This document shows positions 51,671 through 59,881 of a stretch of DNA of 64,000 bases, in pieces; position 1 is the stretch's first letter; every line of letters starts with the position of its first letter. The position numbers and the translations under genes are program-made. Origin of the DNA: Collimonas arenae (GTDB lineage Bacteria; Pseudomonadota; Gammaproteobacteria; Burkholderiales; Burkholderiaceae_D); the NCBI RefSeq assembly GCF_000786695.1, contig NZ_CP009962.1:4402001-4466000 (forward strand), read 5' to 3'. Below the pieces are notes generated by a model. That model made no database searches. It had not been told where the DNA came from and saw only the letters and a list, made by a program, of their open reading frames with translations.

Positions 51671-53404
51671 TTACGCTGGCAATAACGACATCGCCGCCGC
51701 CAGGGACACGGGCGCTTCTTCGAACAAGGATTTCAAGACCGCTTGCTGCGCCGGATCGACACATGCTTCTAATGGATTGGCCGGCAATAGTTTGTGTTTG
51801 AGCAGCAGATGAGAGAATGCCAGGCGACGCCAATCGGTAGCTGCCTGCGCAGCCTCCCAGGCAAAGAAAATCGCCGTGGCGATATGGTAGAGCGCACTTG
51901 CCGCCCGTCGCACCTCGACATCGTCAGGCGCATCGACGACGGATTCGACGAAGGCCACCACGCTGTCCAATGTCCGCGTCAACAGTGCGCGCGATGCTTC
52001 CGGAATCTGCTTCGCGCCCAACAATTTTCGCAAATAGTCCTGCAAATAGCCGAGGGTATTGTCGCGCTTTATCGAACGCACTACATCCAGCGCAACGATG
52101 TTGCTGGTGCCTTCCCAAATCGAGCCAAGATGGGCGTCGCGCACCAGCCGCGGATCGGACCACTCTTCGATATAGCCACACCCTCCCCGCACTTCCATGG
52201 CGTCGCCGGTGACTTTCCTGGCATCCCGGCAGGCGCGGAACTTGATCATCGGCGTCAGGATGCGCACCAGTTTCTGCGCCTCCTGGTCGCCGCCGTCCGC
52301 CCTCTCCATGCAGCTGGCGGTTTGCATGAACATCGAGCGGGCCTGCTCCGCCGGCAGCATCATCTTGATCAACTGGCGTTGCATCAACGGCATATCGATC
52401 AGTTGTTTGCCGAACGCGCTGCGGTTGCGTGCGATGAACAACGCCTCGCCCACCGCGCGGCGCATGAGGCCGGCGGCGCGAACGCCGTTAGACAAACGGG
52501 ACATGTTGATCATGTCGGCCATCTGGTTGAATCCACGCCCCAACTCGCCGACCAGATAGGCGGTGGCGCCCTCCAGCTGGATTTCGCCGCTGGCCATCGA
52601 GCGACTGCCCATCTTGTCCTTGAGGCGGATGATGCGGTAATGATTGCGGCTGCCATCGGCAAGATATTTCGGCAGCAAGAACAGTCCCAGTCCTTTGATT
52701 CCCGCTGGCGCGCCGTCGGGTCGGGCCAACACCATCGCCAGGCCGGCGTCAGGATTGGAACAGAACCACTTGTCGCCAGCCAGCTTCCAGTCGTCGCCAT
52801 CACGATAGGCACGCGTCGCCACCCGGGAAACGTCAGAACCTGCGCCTTGCTCGGTCATGAACATGGCGCCTTGATACAGTTCGTCGAAGTCGACAGTGGT
52901 GAGGTTAGGTAAAAACCGGGCAACCAGATCTGGATCACCGAATTTGCGCAAAGTGCTGGTCAAGGAATCCGTCATGCTGACAGGACAGCAAAGCCCGAAT
53001 TCCGCCTGGACAAACAGGAAAGTCAGCGCATATTTCGCCAACGGCGGGAAAGGCGCCGGCCAGCCCAATACCCCGCCCCTGTGCGTCATCGCGGCAAGGC
53101 CAAGTTCGGAATAAGCGGCACGTTCCAGCGCTATGTAGGCCGGATGCTTGTTGATTTTCTGCACATTCTGTCCGGAACGCGTCCTGTGCTGCAAGGTCGG
53201 CGGATTCTTGTCCGCCGTCGAAGCCAGTTCATCCAGCTCTCCACCCGCCCGTTCGCCGAGCCGGACCAGATGCGGCTCGAGATGTCGATATACGTCTTTG
53301 GGTAAATACACCTGTAGCAAAGCGGATAGTCCGAAATCCGACGTGAACAGGTTGCTGCCGTGGCTGTCGGGAATCGCAGGCATGGTCTGGGGCGTGTCTG
53401 GCAT
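51671..53404 (-). CDS. AidB-like acyl-CoA dehydrogenase
   Basis: A 577-residue acyl-CoA dehydrogenase, longer than the usual 380-400 residues and of the AidB/isovaleryl-like group. It has MTEQGAGSDVSRV, KWFCSNPDAG, the FAD-contacting NRSAFGKQLIDMPLMQRQL, and IWEGTSNIVALDVVRS near the catalytic region. The N-terminal 130 residues are an additional helical part as in AidB. It is the first gene of the cluster with AGAGGAG upstream. Its substrate may be a longer acyl-CoA feeding into glutaryl-CoA; unproven. Confidence 0.9.
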   Translation of the reverse strand: MPDTPQTMPAIPDSHGSNLFTSDFGLSALLQVYLPKDVYRHLEPHLVRLGERAGGELDELASTADKNPPTLQHRTRSGQNVQKINKHPAYIALERAAYSELGLAAMTHRGGVLGWPAPFPPLAKYALTFLFVQAEFGLCCPVSMTDSLTSTLRKFGDPDLVARFLPNLTTVDFDELYQGAMFMTEQGAGSDVSRVATRAYRDGDDWKLAGDKWFCSNPDAGLAMVLARPDGAPAGIKGLGLFLLPKYLADGSRNHYRIIRLKDKMGSRSMASGEIQLEGATAYLVGELGRGFNQMADMINMSRLSNGVRAAGLMRRAVGEALFIARNRSAFGKQLIDMPLMQRQLIKMMLPAEQARSMFMQTASCMERADGGDQEAQKLVRILTPMIKFRACRDARKVTGDAMEVRGGCGYIEEWSDPRLVRDAHLGSIWEGTSNIVALDVVRSIKRDNTLGYLQDYLRKLLGAKQIPEASRALLTRTLDSVVAFVESVVDAPDDVEVRRAASALYHIATAIFFAWEAAQAATDWRRLAFSHLLLKHKLLPANPLEACVDPAQQAVLKSLFEEAPVSLAAAMSLLPA

Positions 53405-53458
53405 CGCTGTCTCCTCTTGGTATGGAATGATTATTGGACGATGAGCGATTTAAATAAA

Positions 53459-53494
53459 ATACATAATTTGCATCGTACGATACAGAAAATGTAT
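53459..53494. promoter_or_regulatory. 36-bp dyad operator between the catabolic cluster and its LysR gene
   Basis: ATACAT, seven bases, ATCGTACGAT, seven bases, ATGTAT: all three parts share one symmetry centre, and 14 of 18 positions pair across it. It lies 36 bp before the LysR ATG and 55 bp before the acyl-CoA dehydrogenase ATG, as expected for a LysR autoregulatory and activation site. Confidence 0.65.
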
Positions 53495-53529
53495 GATGAA
53501 ACCGTTACCTGACCTGTGAGATTCGAGCC

Positions 53530-54417
53530 ATGGACCTACGCCAGCTGCGCTATTTTGTGACAGTCGCCGAGGAGCTGCACTTCGGCCGGGCGGCCGAAAA
53601 ACTGCATATATCCCAGCCGCCTTTGAGCCTGAGCATCCAGCAGCTTGAAAAAAGCCTGGGCATCATGCTACTCATCCGCAGCAACAAGACGGTGGCGCTG
53701 ACCAGCGCGGGGGTAGTTTTGTACAACGAAGCGCGTACGCTGCTCAAGCATGCTGCCGACATGGAAGACCTGGCGACCCGCGTGGCCCTAGGGGTGGAGG
53801 GACGCCTGAAAGTAGGATTTGTCGGAGCCATGCTGTTTCGCGGCCTCCCGGAAGCGATCAATGCATTCCAGGCAAAGAACCCGCGCGTCGACATTGTCTT
53901 GCGCGAGATGAATACGACAGAGCAGATCGAAGCGGTCCAGCGCGAGCAAATCGATATCGGTTTCATCCATTCAGGCCATCTGCCCGACGAAATACAGTCC
54001 AAAAAACTGCTGGAAGAACCCTTTGTATGTTGTTTGCCGGCTGGTCATCGCTACAGCAAAAAAACCAGGATCAGCCTGCGTGACCTGGCCGAAGAAACCT
54101 TTGTCCTGTTCCCTCGCTCGGTATCGCCGCATTATCACGACCGCATCGTTGCGCTATGCATCAATGCCGGATTCAGTCCACGCATCAGGCATGAAGTACG
54201 GCACTGGCTCACGATTGTCGGCCTGGTAGGGCAAAACATGGGAATCGCACTGGTGCCCTCGTCCATGCAAAAATCATCTCTGAAACAAGTGACATACATT
54301 CCCTTGACCGAGAGCAAAATACAATCCGAGTCCCTGTGCATCTGGCGTAACAAGGAAATCTCGCCATCTCTCAGTTTATTCATCGATTCCGTTAACTTTC
54401 CGGCCGTTGATTTTTGA
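53530..54417 (+). CDS. LysR family regulator of the acyl-CoA catabolic cluster
   Basis: A 295-residue LysR regulator. The N-terminal winged helix is typical (MDLRQLRYFVTVAEELHFGRAAEKLHISQPPLSLSIQQLE region), and the effector domain begins about residue 90 (LKVGFVGAMLFRGLPEAI). The HFGRAA pattern places it near the BenM/CatM/CbnR-like group that senses carboxylic acids. It diverges from the 12-kb catabolic cluster, the standard arrangement for a LysR activator, so a CoA-pathway acid is its likely inducer. Confidence 0.93.
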   Translation: MDLRQLRYFVTVAEELHFGRAAEKLHISQPPLSLSIQQLEKSLGIMLLIRSNKTVALTSAGVVLYNEARTLLKHAADMEDLATRVALGVEGRLKVGFVGAMLFRGLPEAINAFQAKNPRVDIVLREMNTTEQIEAVQREQIDIGFIHSGHLPDEIQSKKLLEEPFVCCLPAGHRYSKKTRISLRDLAEETFVLFPRSVSPHYHDRIVALCINAGFSPRIRHEVRHWLTIVGLVGQNMGIALVPSSMQKSSLKQVTYIPLTESKIQSESLCIWRNKEISPSLSLFIDSVNFPAVDF

Positions 54418-54572
54418 GTATCGGCGAATTTCCGCAGCAAATGGTTTAAAGCTACTGGCTCTATCAGAACCCGGGGAAACGTACTAACATCAACAGCAAG
54501 GGTCTGAAAACGGTTCTGCCTGTCGTCAGGAGCCGCCGCCGGATCATCGCCTACGACAGCCAAGGAGACGCC

Positions 54573-55916
54573 ATGCCCACCGCCCTGAATACCGATCATT
54601 TCTGGATGCCGTTCACGGCCAACCGCCAATTCAAGAGCCAGCCGCGGATGCTGGTTTCCGCATCGGGCATGTATTACACCACCGACGACGGCCGCCAGAT
54701 TCTCGATGGCACGGCGGGCCTGTGGTGCACCAATGCCGGCCATTGCCATCCGAAAATCGTCGCTGCGATTCAGCAGCAGGCGGCCACAATGGACTTCGCG
54801 CCGGTGTTCCAGATGGGGCATCCGGTGGCGTTCGAAGCAGCCAGTGCATTGGTGTCGATCGCACCGGAAGGTTTGAACCGGGTGTTCTTTTGCAATGACG
54901 GTTCGGAATCGGTCGATACTGCGCTGAAAATCGCGCTGGCATATCACCGGGTGCGCGGCGATGGCTTGCGGACCCGTCTCATCGGCCGCGAGCGCGGCTA
55001 TCACGGCGTCGGCTTCGGCGGTATCGCAGTCGGTGGCATCGCCGGCAATCGCAAGCATTTCGGCCCGACGCTGGCTGGCGTCGACCACCTGCGACATCCG
55101 CTCGATATTGCGCGGAATGCGTTCTCGCACGGTTTACCGGAACATGGCGCCGAGATTGCAGATGAATTCGAACAACGCTTGCTGGCGCTGCATGATCCGG
55201 CAACTGTGGCGGCCTTGATCGTCGAACCGATCCAGGGTTCAACCGGGGTCATCTTGCCACCCAAAGGCTATCTGCAAAAGCTGCGCGCCATTTGCGACAA
55301 GTACGGCATCCTGCTGATTTTCGACGAAGTGATCACTGGCTTCGGCCGTCTCGGCACACCGTTCGCCGCCGATTATTTCGGTGTTGTGCCGGACATGATC
55401 TGTTGCGCCAAGGGCCTGACCAACGCCAGCGTGCCGATGGGCGCAGTCATCGTGCGCCAGGATATCCACGATGCCTTCATGAGCGCCGCCAGCGAGAACG
55501 CCATCGAATTCTTCCATGGCTACACCTATACCGGCCACCCTCTGGCGGCCGCAGCTGCGGTCGCTACGATTGACGTTTACCGGAGCGAGAACCTGTTCGA
55601 CCGCGCTGCTGCGACGGCGCCCTATTTCGAGCAGGCAGCGCATAGCCTGAAGGGCTTGCCCTACGTCAAAGACGTGCGCAACCTCGGGCTGGTATGCGGA
55701 ATTGAACTGGAGCCGATTGCCGGTAAGCCGGGTGCGCGCGCCTTCGACGCATTCTTGAAATGTTTCTGGGAAAAGGGAGTGCTCATCCGCACCACGGGCG
55801 ACATCATCGCCCTGTCGCCGCCGCTGATTATCGAACAGGCGCAGATTGACCAACTGTTTGCCGCAATTGGCGATGTACTCAAAGCGCAGCATGCGACGAG
55901 TTCCGCCGTCGCCTGA
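54573..55916 (+). CDS. Beta-alanine--pyruvate-type omega-aminotransferase (class III)
   Basis: A 447-residue PLP-dependent class III aminotransferase. It has FWMPFTANRQFK at the start (characteristic of beta-alanine:pyruvate transaminases), ILDGTAGLWCTNAGHCHP, FCNDGSESVDTALKIA, the DEVITGFGRLG metal/PLP aspartate block and the PLP lysine in CCAKGLTNASVPMGA. AAGGAG precedes the ATG. It probably converts beta-alanine or a related omega-amino acid plus pyruvate to a semialdehyde plus alanine. The partner semialdehyde dehydrogenase is not adjacent. Confidence 0.92.
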   Translation: MPTALNTDHFWMPFTANRQFKSQPRMLVSASGMYYTTDDGRQILDGTAGLWCTNAGHCHPKIVAAIQQQAATMDFAPVFQMGHPVAFEAASALVSIAPEGLNRVFFCNDGSESVDTALKIALAYHRVRGDGLRTRLIGRERGYHGVGFGGIAVGGIAGNRKHFGPTLAGVDHLRHPLDIARNAFSHGLPEHGAEIADEFEQRLLALHDPATVAALIVEPIQGSTGVILPPKGYLQKLRAICDKYGILLIFDEVITGFGRLGTPFAADYFGVVPDMICCAKGLTNASVPMGAVIVRQDIHDAFMSAASENAIEFFHGYTYTGHPLAAAAAVATIDVYRSENLFDRAAATAPYFEQAAHSLKGLPYVKDVRNLGLVCGIELEPIAGKPGARAFDAFLKCFWEKGVLIRTTGDIIALSPPLIIEQAQIDQLFAAIGDVLKAQHATSSAVA

Positions 55917-55946
55917 TCAATAATCAATACTTGGCAACATCCAATA

Positions 55947-55997
55947 AAAAACCCGCCGAGGGATACCCAGAATCAGGGCATACATCGGCGGGTTTTT
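55947..55997. terminator. Bidirectional rho-independent terminator
   Basis: AAAAACCCGCCGA at 55947-55959 pairs perfectly with TCGGCGGGTTTTT at 55985-55997 around a 25-base loop; it serves the aminotransferase (+) and typA (-). Confidence 0.8.
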
Positions 55998-56028
55998 AGT
56001 GGCCGGACAGAAGGTCCGGTGCACTGGC

Positions 56029-57864
56029 TTACGCGTCGCGCGAAGCCTTTTTACGCTCATGTTCCTTCAGGTAACGCTTACGCAGACGAATGCTTTTTGG
56101 CGTTACTTCGACCAGTTCGTCATCGTCGATGAATTCAACTGCGTATTCCAGCGACATTTCGATTGGCGGTACCAGGCGCACCGCTTCGTCGGTACCGGAA
56201 GAACGGACGTTGGTCAGTTGCTTACCCTTGATCGGGTTAACGACCAGATCGTTATCACGCGAGTGAATGCCGATGATCATGCCTTCGTAGACCGGGTCAT
56301 TGTGGCTAACGAACATACGGCCGCGATCTTGCAGTTTCCAGATAGCGTAGGCAACCGCTGCGCCGTCGTCTTGCGAAATCAGCACGCCGTTGCGACGGCC
56401 GCCCAGTTCACCCTTGGAGGTGTCGACTGGTGCGTATTCGTCAAACACGTGGCTCATCAGGCCGGTGCCGCGGGTCAGGGTCATGAATTCACCCTGGAAG
56501 CCGATCAGGCCACGCGCAGGAATGCGGTACTCGAGACGCACACGTCCTTTGCCGTCCGGTTCCATGTTTTGCAGATCGCCGCGACGACGACCGAGTTCTT
56601 CCATGACGCCGCCCTGGTTGGCTTCTTCCACGTCGACAGTCAGGTTTTCGTATGGCTCCTGGCGCACGCCGTCGACCATCTTGAACACCACGCGTGGACG
56701 CGACACGGCCAGCTCGTAGCCTTCGCGACGCATGTTTTCGATCAGGATAGTCAGGTGCAATTCACCACGGCCCGACACTTCGTAGGTCGAATCGTCGTTT
56801 TCAGCCTGTACCACGCGCAAAGCCATGTTGGCTTTCAGTTCGCGGTCCAGACGGTCCTTGATCTGACGGGTGGTAACGAATTTACCTTCGCGACCGGCCA
56901 ACGGCGAGTTGTTCACCATGAAGTTCATGGTCAGTGTCGGCTCATCGACCTTCAACATCGGCAGGCCTTCCGGATGATCCGGAGCGCAGATGGTGGAGCC
57001 GATGCTGATTTCTTCGATACCGTTAATCAGCACGATGTCGCCAGCCAGTGCTTCGTCTGTCAGCACGCGGTCCAGGCCACGGAAAGTCAGTACCTGGTTG
57101 ATGCGCGCCTTGGTCGGCTTGTCTTCAGGGCCATTCATCCAGACCACGTCTTGCAGGGCTTTGACGCGACCGCGCAGGATACGGCCAACGCCGATCTTGC
57201 CGACGTAGGAAGAGTATTCGAGCGAAGTGATTTGCAGTTGCAACGGGCCGTTAGGGTCATCTTCACGCGCTGGAACGTGCTTCAGGATAGCGTCGAACAA
57301 TGGTTCCATGTTGCCGTCACGGACGGTGTCTTCCAGGCCTGCATAGCCTTTGAAGCCTGATGCGTAAATGATCGGGAAATCCAGCTGTTCATCGGTTGCG
57401 CCGAGTTTATCGAACAGTTCGAAAGTGGCGTTCACGGCCTTTTGCGGATCGGCATTTTCGCGGTCGATCTTGTTGACCACGACGATCGGCTTCAAGCCCA
57501 GTGCCAGCGCCTTGCGCGTCACGAAACGCGTTTGCGGCATCGGGCCTTCTTGTGCATCAACCAGCAGCAAGACGCTGTCTACCATCGACAGTACGCGCTC
57601 GACTTCGCCGCCGAAGTCGGCGTGGCCAGGGGTATCAACGATGTTGATGTGCGTGCCCTTGTATTCGACTGCGCAGTTCTTCGACAGAATCGTGATACCA
57701 CGTTCTTTTTCAATTTCGTTCGAATCCATCACGCGTGCATCGACGTGCTGGTTGTCACGGAAGGTGCCGGATTGACGCAGCAATTGGTCAACCAGAGTGG
57801 TCTTGCCGTGGTCAACGTGGGCAATGATGGCAATGTTGCGAATGGCGCGAGGTGTGTTTGACAT
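56029..57864 (-). CDS. typA: Translational GTPase TypA/BipA
   Basis: A 611-residue ribosome-binding GTPase. G1 [15 protein letters not shown] is at residues 15-29, G3 [14 protein letters not shown] near 73 and G4 [10 protein letters not shown] near 128. EF-G-like domains and the TypA-specific C-terminal domain ([27 protein letters not shown]) follow. It helps large-subunit assembly and growth under stress or cold. The 277-bp upstream gap is A+T rich, with repeated TATTTATTGCTGA (twice), probably its promoter region. Confidence 0.97.
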   Translation of the reverse strand: MSNTPRAIRNIAIIAHVDHGKTTLVDQLLRQSGTFRDNQHVDARVMDSNEIEKERGITILSKNCAVEYKGTHINIVDTPGHADFGGEVERVLSMVDSVLLLVDAQEGPMPQTRFVTRKALALGLKPIVVVNKIDRENADPQKAVNATFELFDKLGATDEQLDFPIIYASGFKGYAGLEDTVRDGNMEPLFDAILKHVPAREDDPNGPLQLQITSLEYSSYVGKIGVGRILRGRVKALQDVVWMNGPEDKPTKARINQVLTFRGLDRVLTDEALAGDIVLINGIEEISIGSTICAPDHPEGLPMLKVDEPTLTMNFMVNNSPLAGREGKFVTTRQIKDRLDRELKANMALRVVQAENDDSTYEVSGRGELHLTILIENMRREGYELAVSRPRVVFKMVDGVRQEPYENLTVDVEEANQGGVMEELGRRRGDLQNMEPDGKGRVRLEYRIPARGLIGFQGEFMTLTRGTGLMSHVFDEYAPVDTSKGELGGRRNGVLISQDDGAAVAYAIWKLQDRGRMFVSHNDPVYEGMIIGIHSRDNDLVVNPIKGKQLTNVRSSGTDEAVRLVPPIEMSLEYAVEFIDDDELVEVTPKSIRLRKRYLKEHERKKASRDA

Positions 57865-58141
57865 GGTCAGTTTGGAGATTGAAGAACTTAGTAAGTGCGC
57901 CGGTAATAATTGCGCAGAATATTTATTGCTGATTTATTTCTGATTATTTATTGCTGAATTTTCATTGCTACATATGCGGCCAAACATGCACGCTAAGGCA
58001 CTGCACAGAAGTACGGCAGATGTAGCGGAATTTGGGAGGCCGCGCATTATAGCATGACGCGCTGCACTACTTTACGAAAAGCCTTGTAATTTCAAAGAGT
58101 TGCTGTCTCAATCCTGGCATAAATATTGACTAAAAGATATT

Positions 58142-59095
58142 TTATATGAGCTGCGCCGTGGCAATCAGGCGCTCGGGCGCTAGGACGCCATATTCATGCA
58201 GCTGCGCGGTGCCCAGTAATTGCCGAAAAGACATTTCATCCGCTGGCTGCTGGTAGACCCGTACTCGGCCGCCCTGCTCCGGTAAGGCTACGCCCTCTTT
58301 CGACAGCGTCAGGCGCTGGCCTTGCAAAAAGCGCTTGGCCAGTGCTTCCGATAGCAATACCTCTGGAAAAGTTAGCAGCAAGCTATCGACTGGCGCCAGC
58401 AAGGTACAACGTTCGGCGGCTTCAGTCCCGCTCAACTGCTCCAGGGTGACGCACCCCTCCAGCGTCAGATGGCCGACCTGGGTACGGCGCAACTCTTGCA
58501 AATGTGCGCCACAGCCCAGCGCAGCGCCGATATCTTCGCCCAAGACACGGATGTAGGTACCTTTGCTGCAACTTACCCGCAAACGCAGGAACGGCGCGTC
58601 GTAGGCCAGGAATTCAAGTGAGTGAATGGTTACATCACGCGCTTCGCGCTCCAAGACAATACCAGCGCGTGCATATTCATACAAAGGCTTGCCGTCGCGT
58701 TTCAGCGCCGAGTACATCGGCGGCACTTGCTTGATCGGGCCGCGGAACTGCGCCAGCACCGCATCAATCTGCTCGAGGCTGACGTTGACGTCCTTTCGCT
58801 CCTGAACTTCGCCTTCGGTATCCCCGGTGGTAGTACTCACTCCCAGGTGGATCAAGGTTTCATAAGTCTTGTCGGTATCCAGCAAATCCTGGGCGAACTT
58901 GGTGGCTTCGCCGAAGCACAACGGCAGTACGCCGGTGGCGAACGGATCAAGAGTACCGGTGTGACCGGCCTTCTGTGCATTCAGCAAGCCTTTGGCCTTG
59001 ATCAGCGCGTCGTTACTGGAAAAGCCGACAGGCTTATCCAACAGCAATACGCCATTGAGCGGGACACGGATTCTTTTGGGTGGACGTGATGCCAT
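58142..59095 (-). CDS. truB: tRNA pseudouridine(55) synthase TruB
   Basis: A 317-residue pseudouridine synthase. It has GVLLLDKPVGFSSNDAL and the catalytic aspartate in GHTGTLDPFATGVLPLCFGEATKF, then RVSCSKGTYIRVLGEDIG, and ends with a C-terminal PUA-like region. The ATG at 59095 gives the family start; the frame is open to 59152. It makes pseudouridine 55 in the T-loop of tRNAs. It follows rbfA by 110 bp in the conserved nusA-infB-rbfA-truB order. Confidence 0.96.
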   Translation of the reverse strand: MASRPPKRIRVPLNGVLLLDKPVGFSSNDALIKAKGLLNAQKAGHTGTLDPFATGVLPLCFGEATKFAQDLLDTDKTYETLIHLGVSTTTGDTEGEVQERKDVNVSLEQIDAVLAQFRGPIKQVPPMYSALKRDGKPLYEYARAGIVLEREARDVTIHSLEFLAYDAPFLRLRVSCSKGTYIRVLGEDIGAALGCGAHLQELRRTQVGHLTLEGCVTLEQLSGTEAAERCTLLAPVDSLLLTFPEVLLSEALAKRFLQGQRLTLSKEGVALPEQGGRVRVYQQPADEMSFRQLLGTAQLHEYGVLAPERLIATAQLI

Positions 59096-59205
59096 GGTAG
59101 CGAATACAAAAAAAGGTGAAGAAAAGCAGAAACGGCCTGCCGTTACCAGCAAGCCGCATCAAATTTACAACAAGGACTGCCAATCAAACCTGGACAGACT
59201 CTCGC

Positions 59206-59595
59206 TTATTCCTGGCCGTCGTCCTTGGAGCGCGTGGCATTCGCCAGATCGATCAAGCGCGACATTTCAACGCCACGGGCGGTCGAATTGTCATGAATGA
59301 AATGCAAGGCAGGCAAGGTGTGGATAGACAGGCGGCGACCCAGCTGGTTGCGCAGGAAACCGGCAGCCTGGGTCAAGCCCTTGACGGTATTCGCAATCGC
59401 TTCCAGGTCGTCGTTCAACATCGTGAAAAACACCTTGGCATGGGCGTAATCCGGCGTGACCTGCACTTCGGTGATCGTGATCATGCCGACCCGCGGGTCT
59501 TTCAATTCGAAAACGATAATCTCGGACAAGTCCTTCTGGATCTGGTCTGCAACGCGCAGACCGCGGCCGGGGATGGATTTACTATGTTTAGCCAT
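59206..59595 (-). CDS. rbfA: Ribosome-binding factor A
   Basis: A 129-residue KH-like RNA-binding protein. [38 protein letters not shown] is the family core and [31 protein letters not shown] the C-terminal half. RbfA binds the 30S precursor and aids 16S rRNA 5'-end maturation, particularly in cold. It lies between infB and truB on the same strand, with a 286-bp structured gap to infB. Confidence 0.96.
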   Translation of the reverse strand: MAKHSKSIPGRGLRVADQIQKDLSEIIVFELKDPRVGMITITEVQVTPDYAHAKVFFTMLNDDLEAIANTVKGLTQAAGFLRNQLGRRLSIHTLPALHFIHDNSTARGVEMSRLIDLANATRSKDDGQE

Positions 59596-59713
59596 ACGTT
59601 TATTCGGCGTTTCTACACGCCTTGTCTTTCACAAAAGAACCACAGAACCACAAAAACTTACCTGGCTTGCAAGCAGCTCTGGAAACCGCAGCCTCAGCTA
59701 CGCTGACTTGGTT

Positions 59714-59775
59714 CTGTGCCTGACCGAGAAGCGCAGCTGTACGAAAGTACAGTGAGCATCACAGGTCAGGCACAG
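59714..59775. repeat. Nested hairpins in the infB-rbfA gap
   Basis: CTGTGCCTGACC (59714-59725) and GGTCAGGCACAG (59764-59775) are a perfect 12-bp inverted repeat. Inside it, CTGTAC-GAAA-GTACAG (59736-59751) forms a second hairpin with a GAAA loop. The whole looks like a REP-type palindromic element or a processed RNA structure between cotranscribed genes. Confidence 0.6.
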
Positions 59776-59814
59776 GGCCGCGCAGTAAATTTACAGAGCT
59801 GCCATCGCAAAATG

Positions 59815-59840
59815 AAAATCGGGCTTGTAGGCCCGATTTT
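59815..59840 (-). terminator. Hairpin after infB
   Basis: AAAATCGGGC pairs perfectly with GCCCGATTTT over a six-base loop, 42 bp after the infB stop. The T tract is part of the stem, so partial termination between infB and rbfA is likely. Confidence 0.6.
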
Positions 59841-59881
59841 CCTGCCCTGCGCACCTGACCGGCGTGCGCTTGCTTTGCCTG

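Noticed and set aside
55999..57360. 453-codon open frame opposite typA
   Set aside because: Antisense shadow of a conserved GTPase gene, with no family resemblance and no ribosome site.
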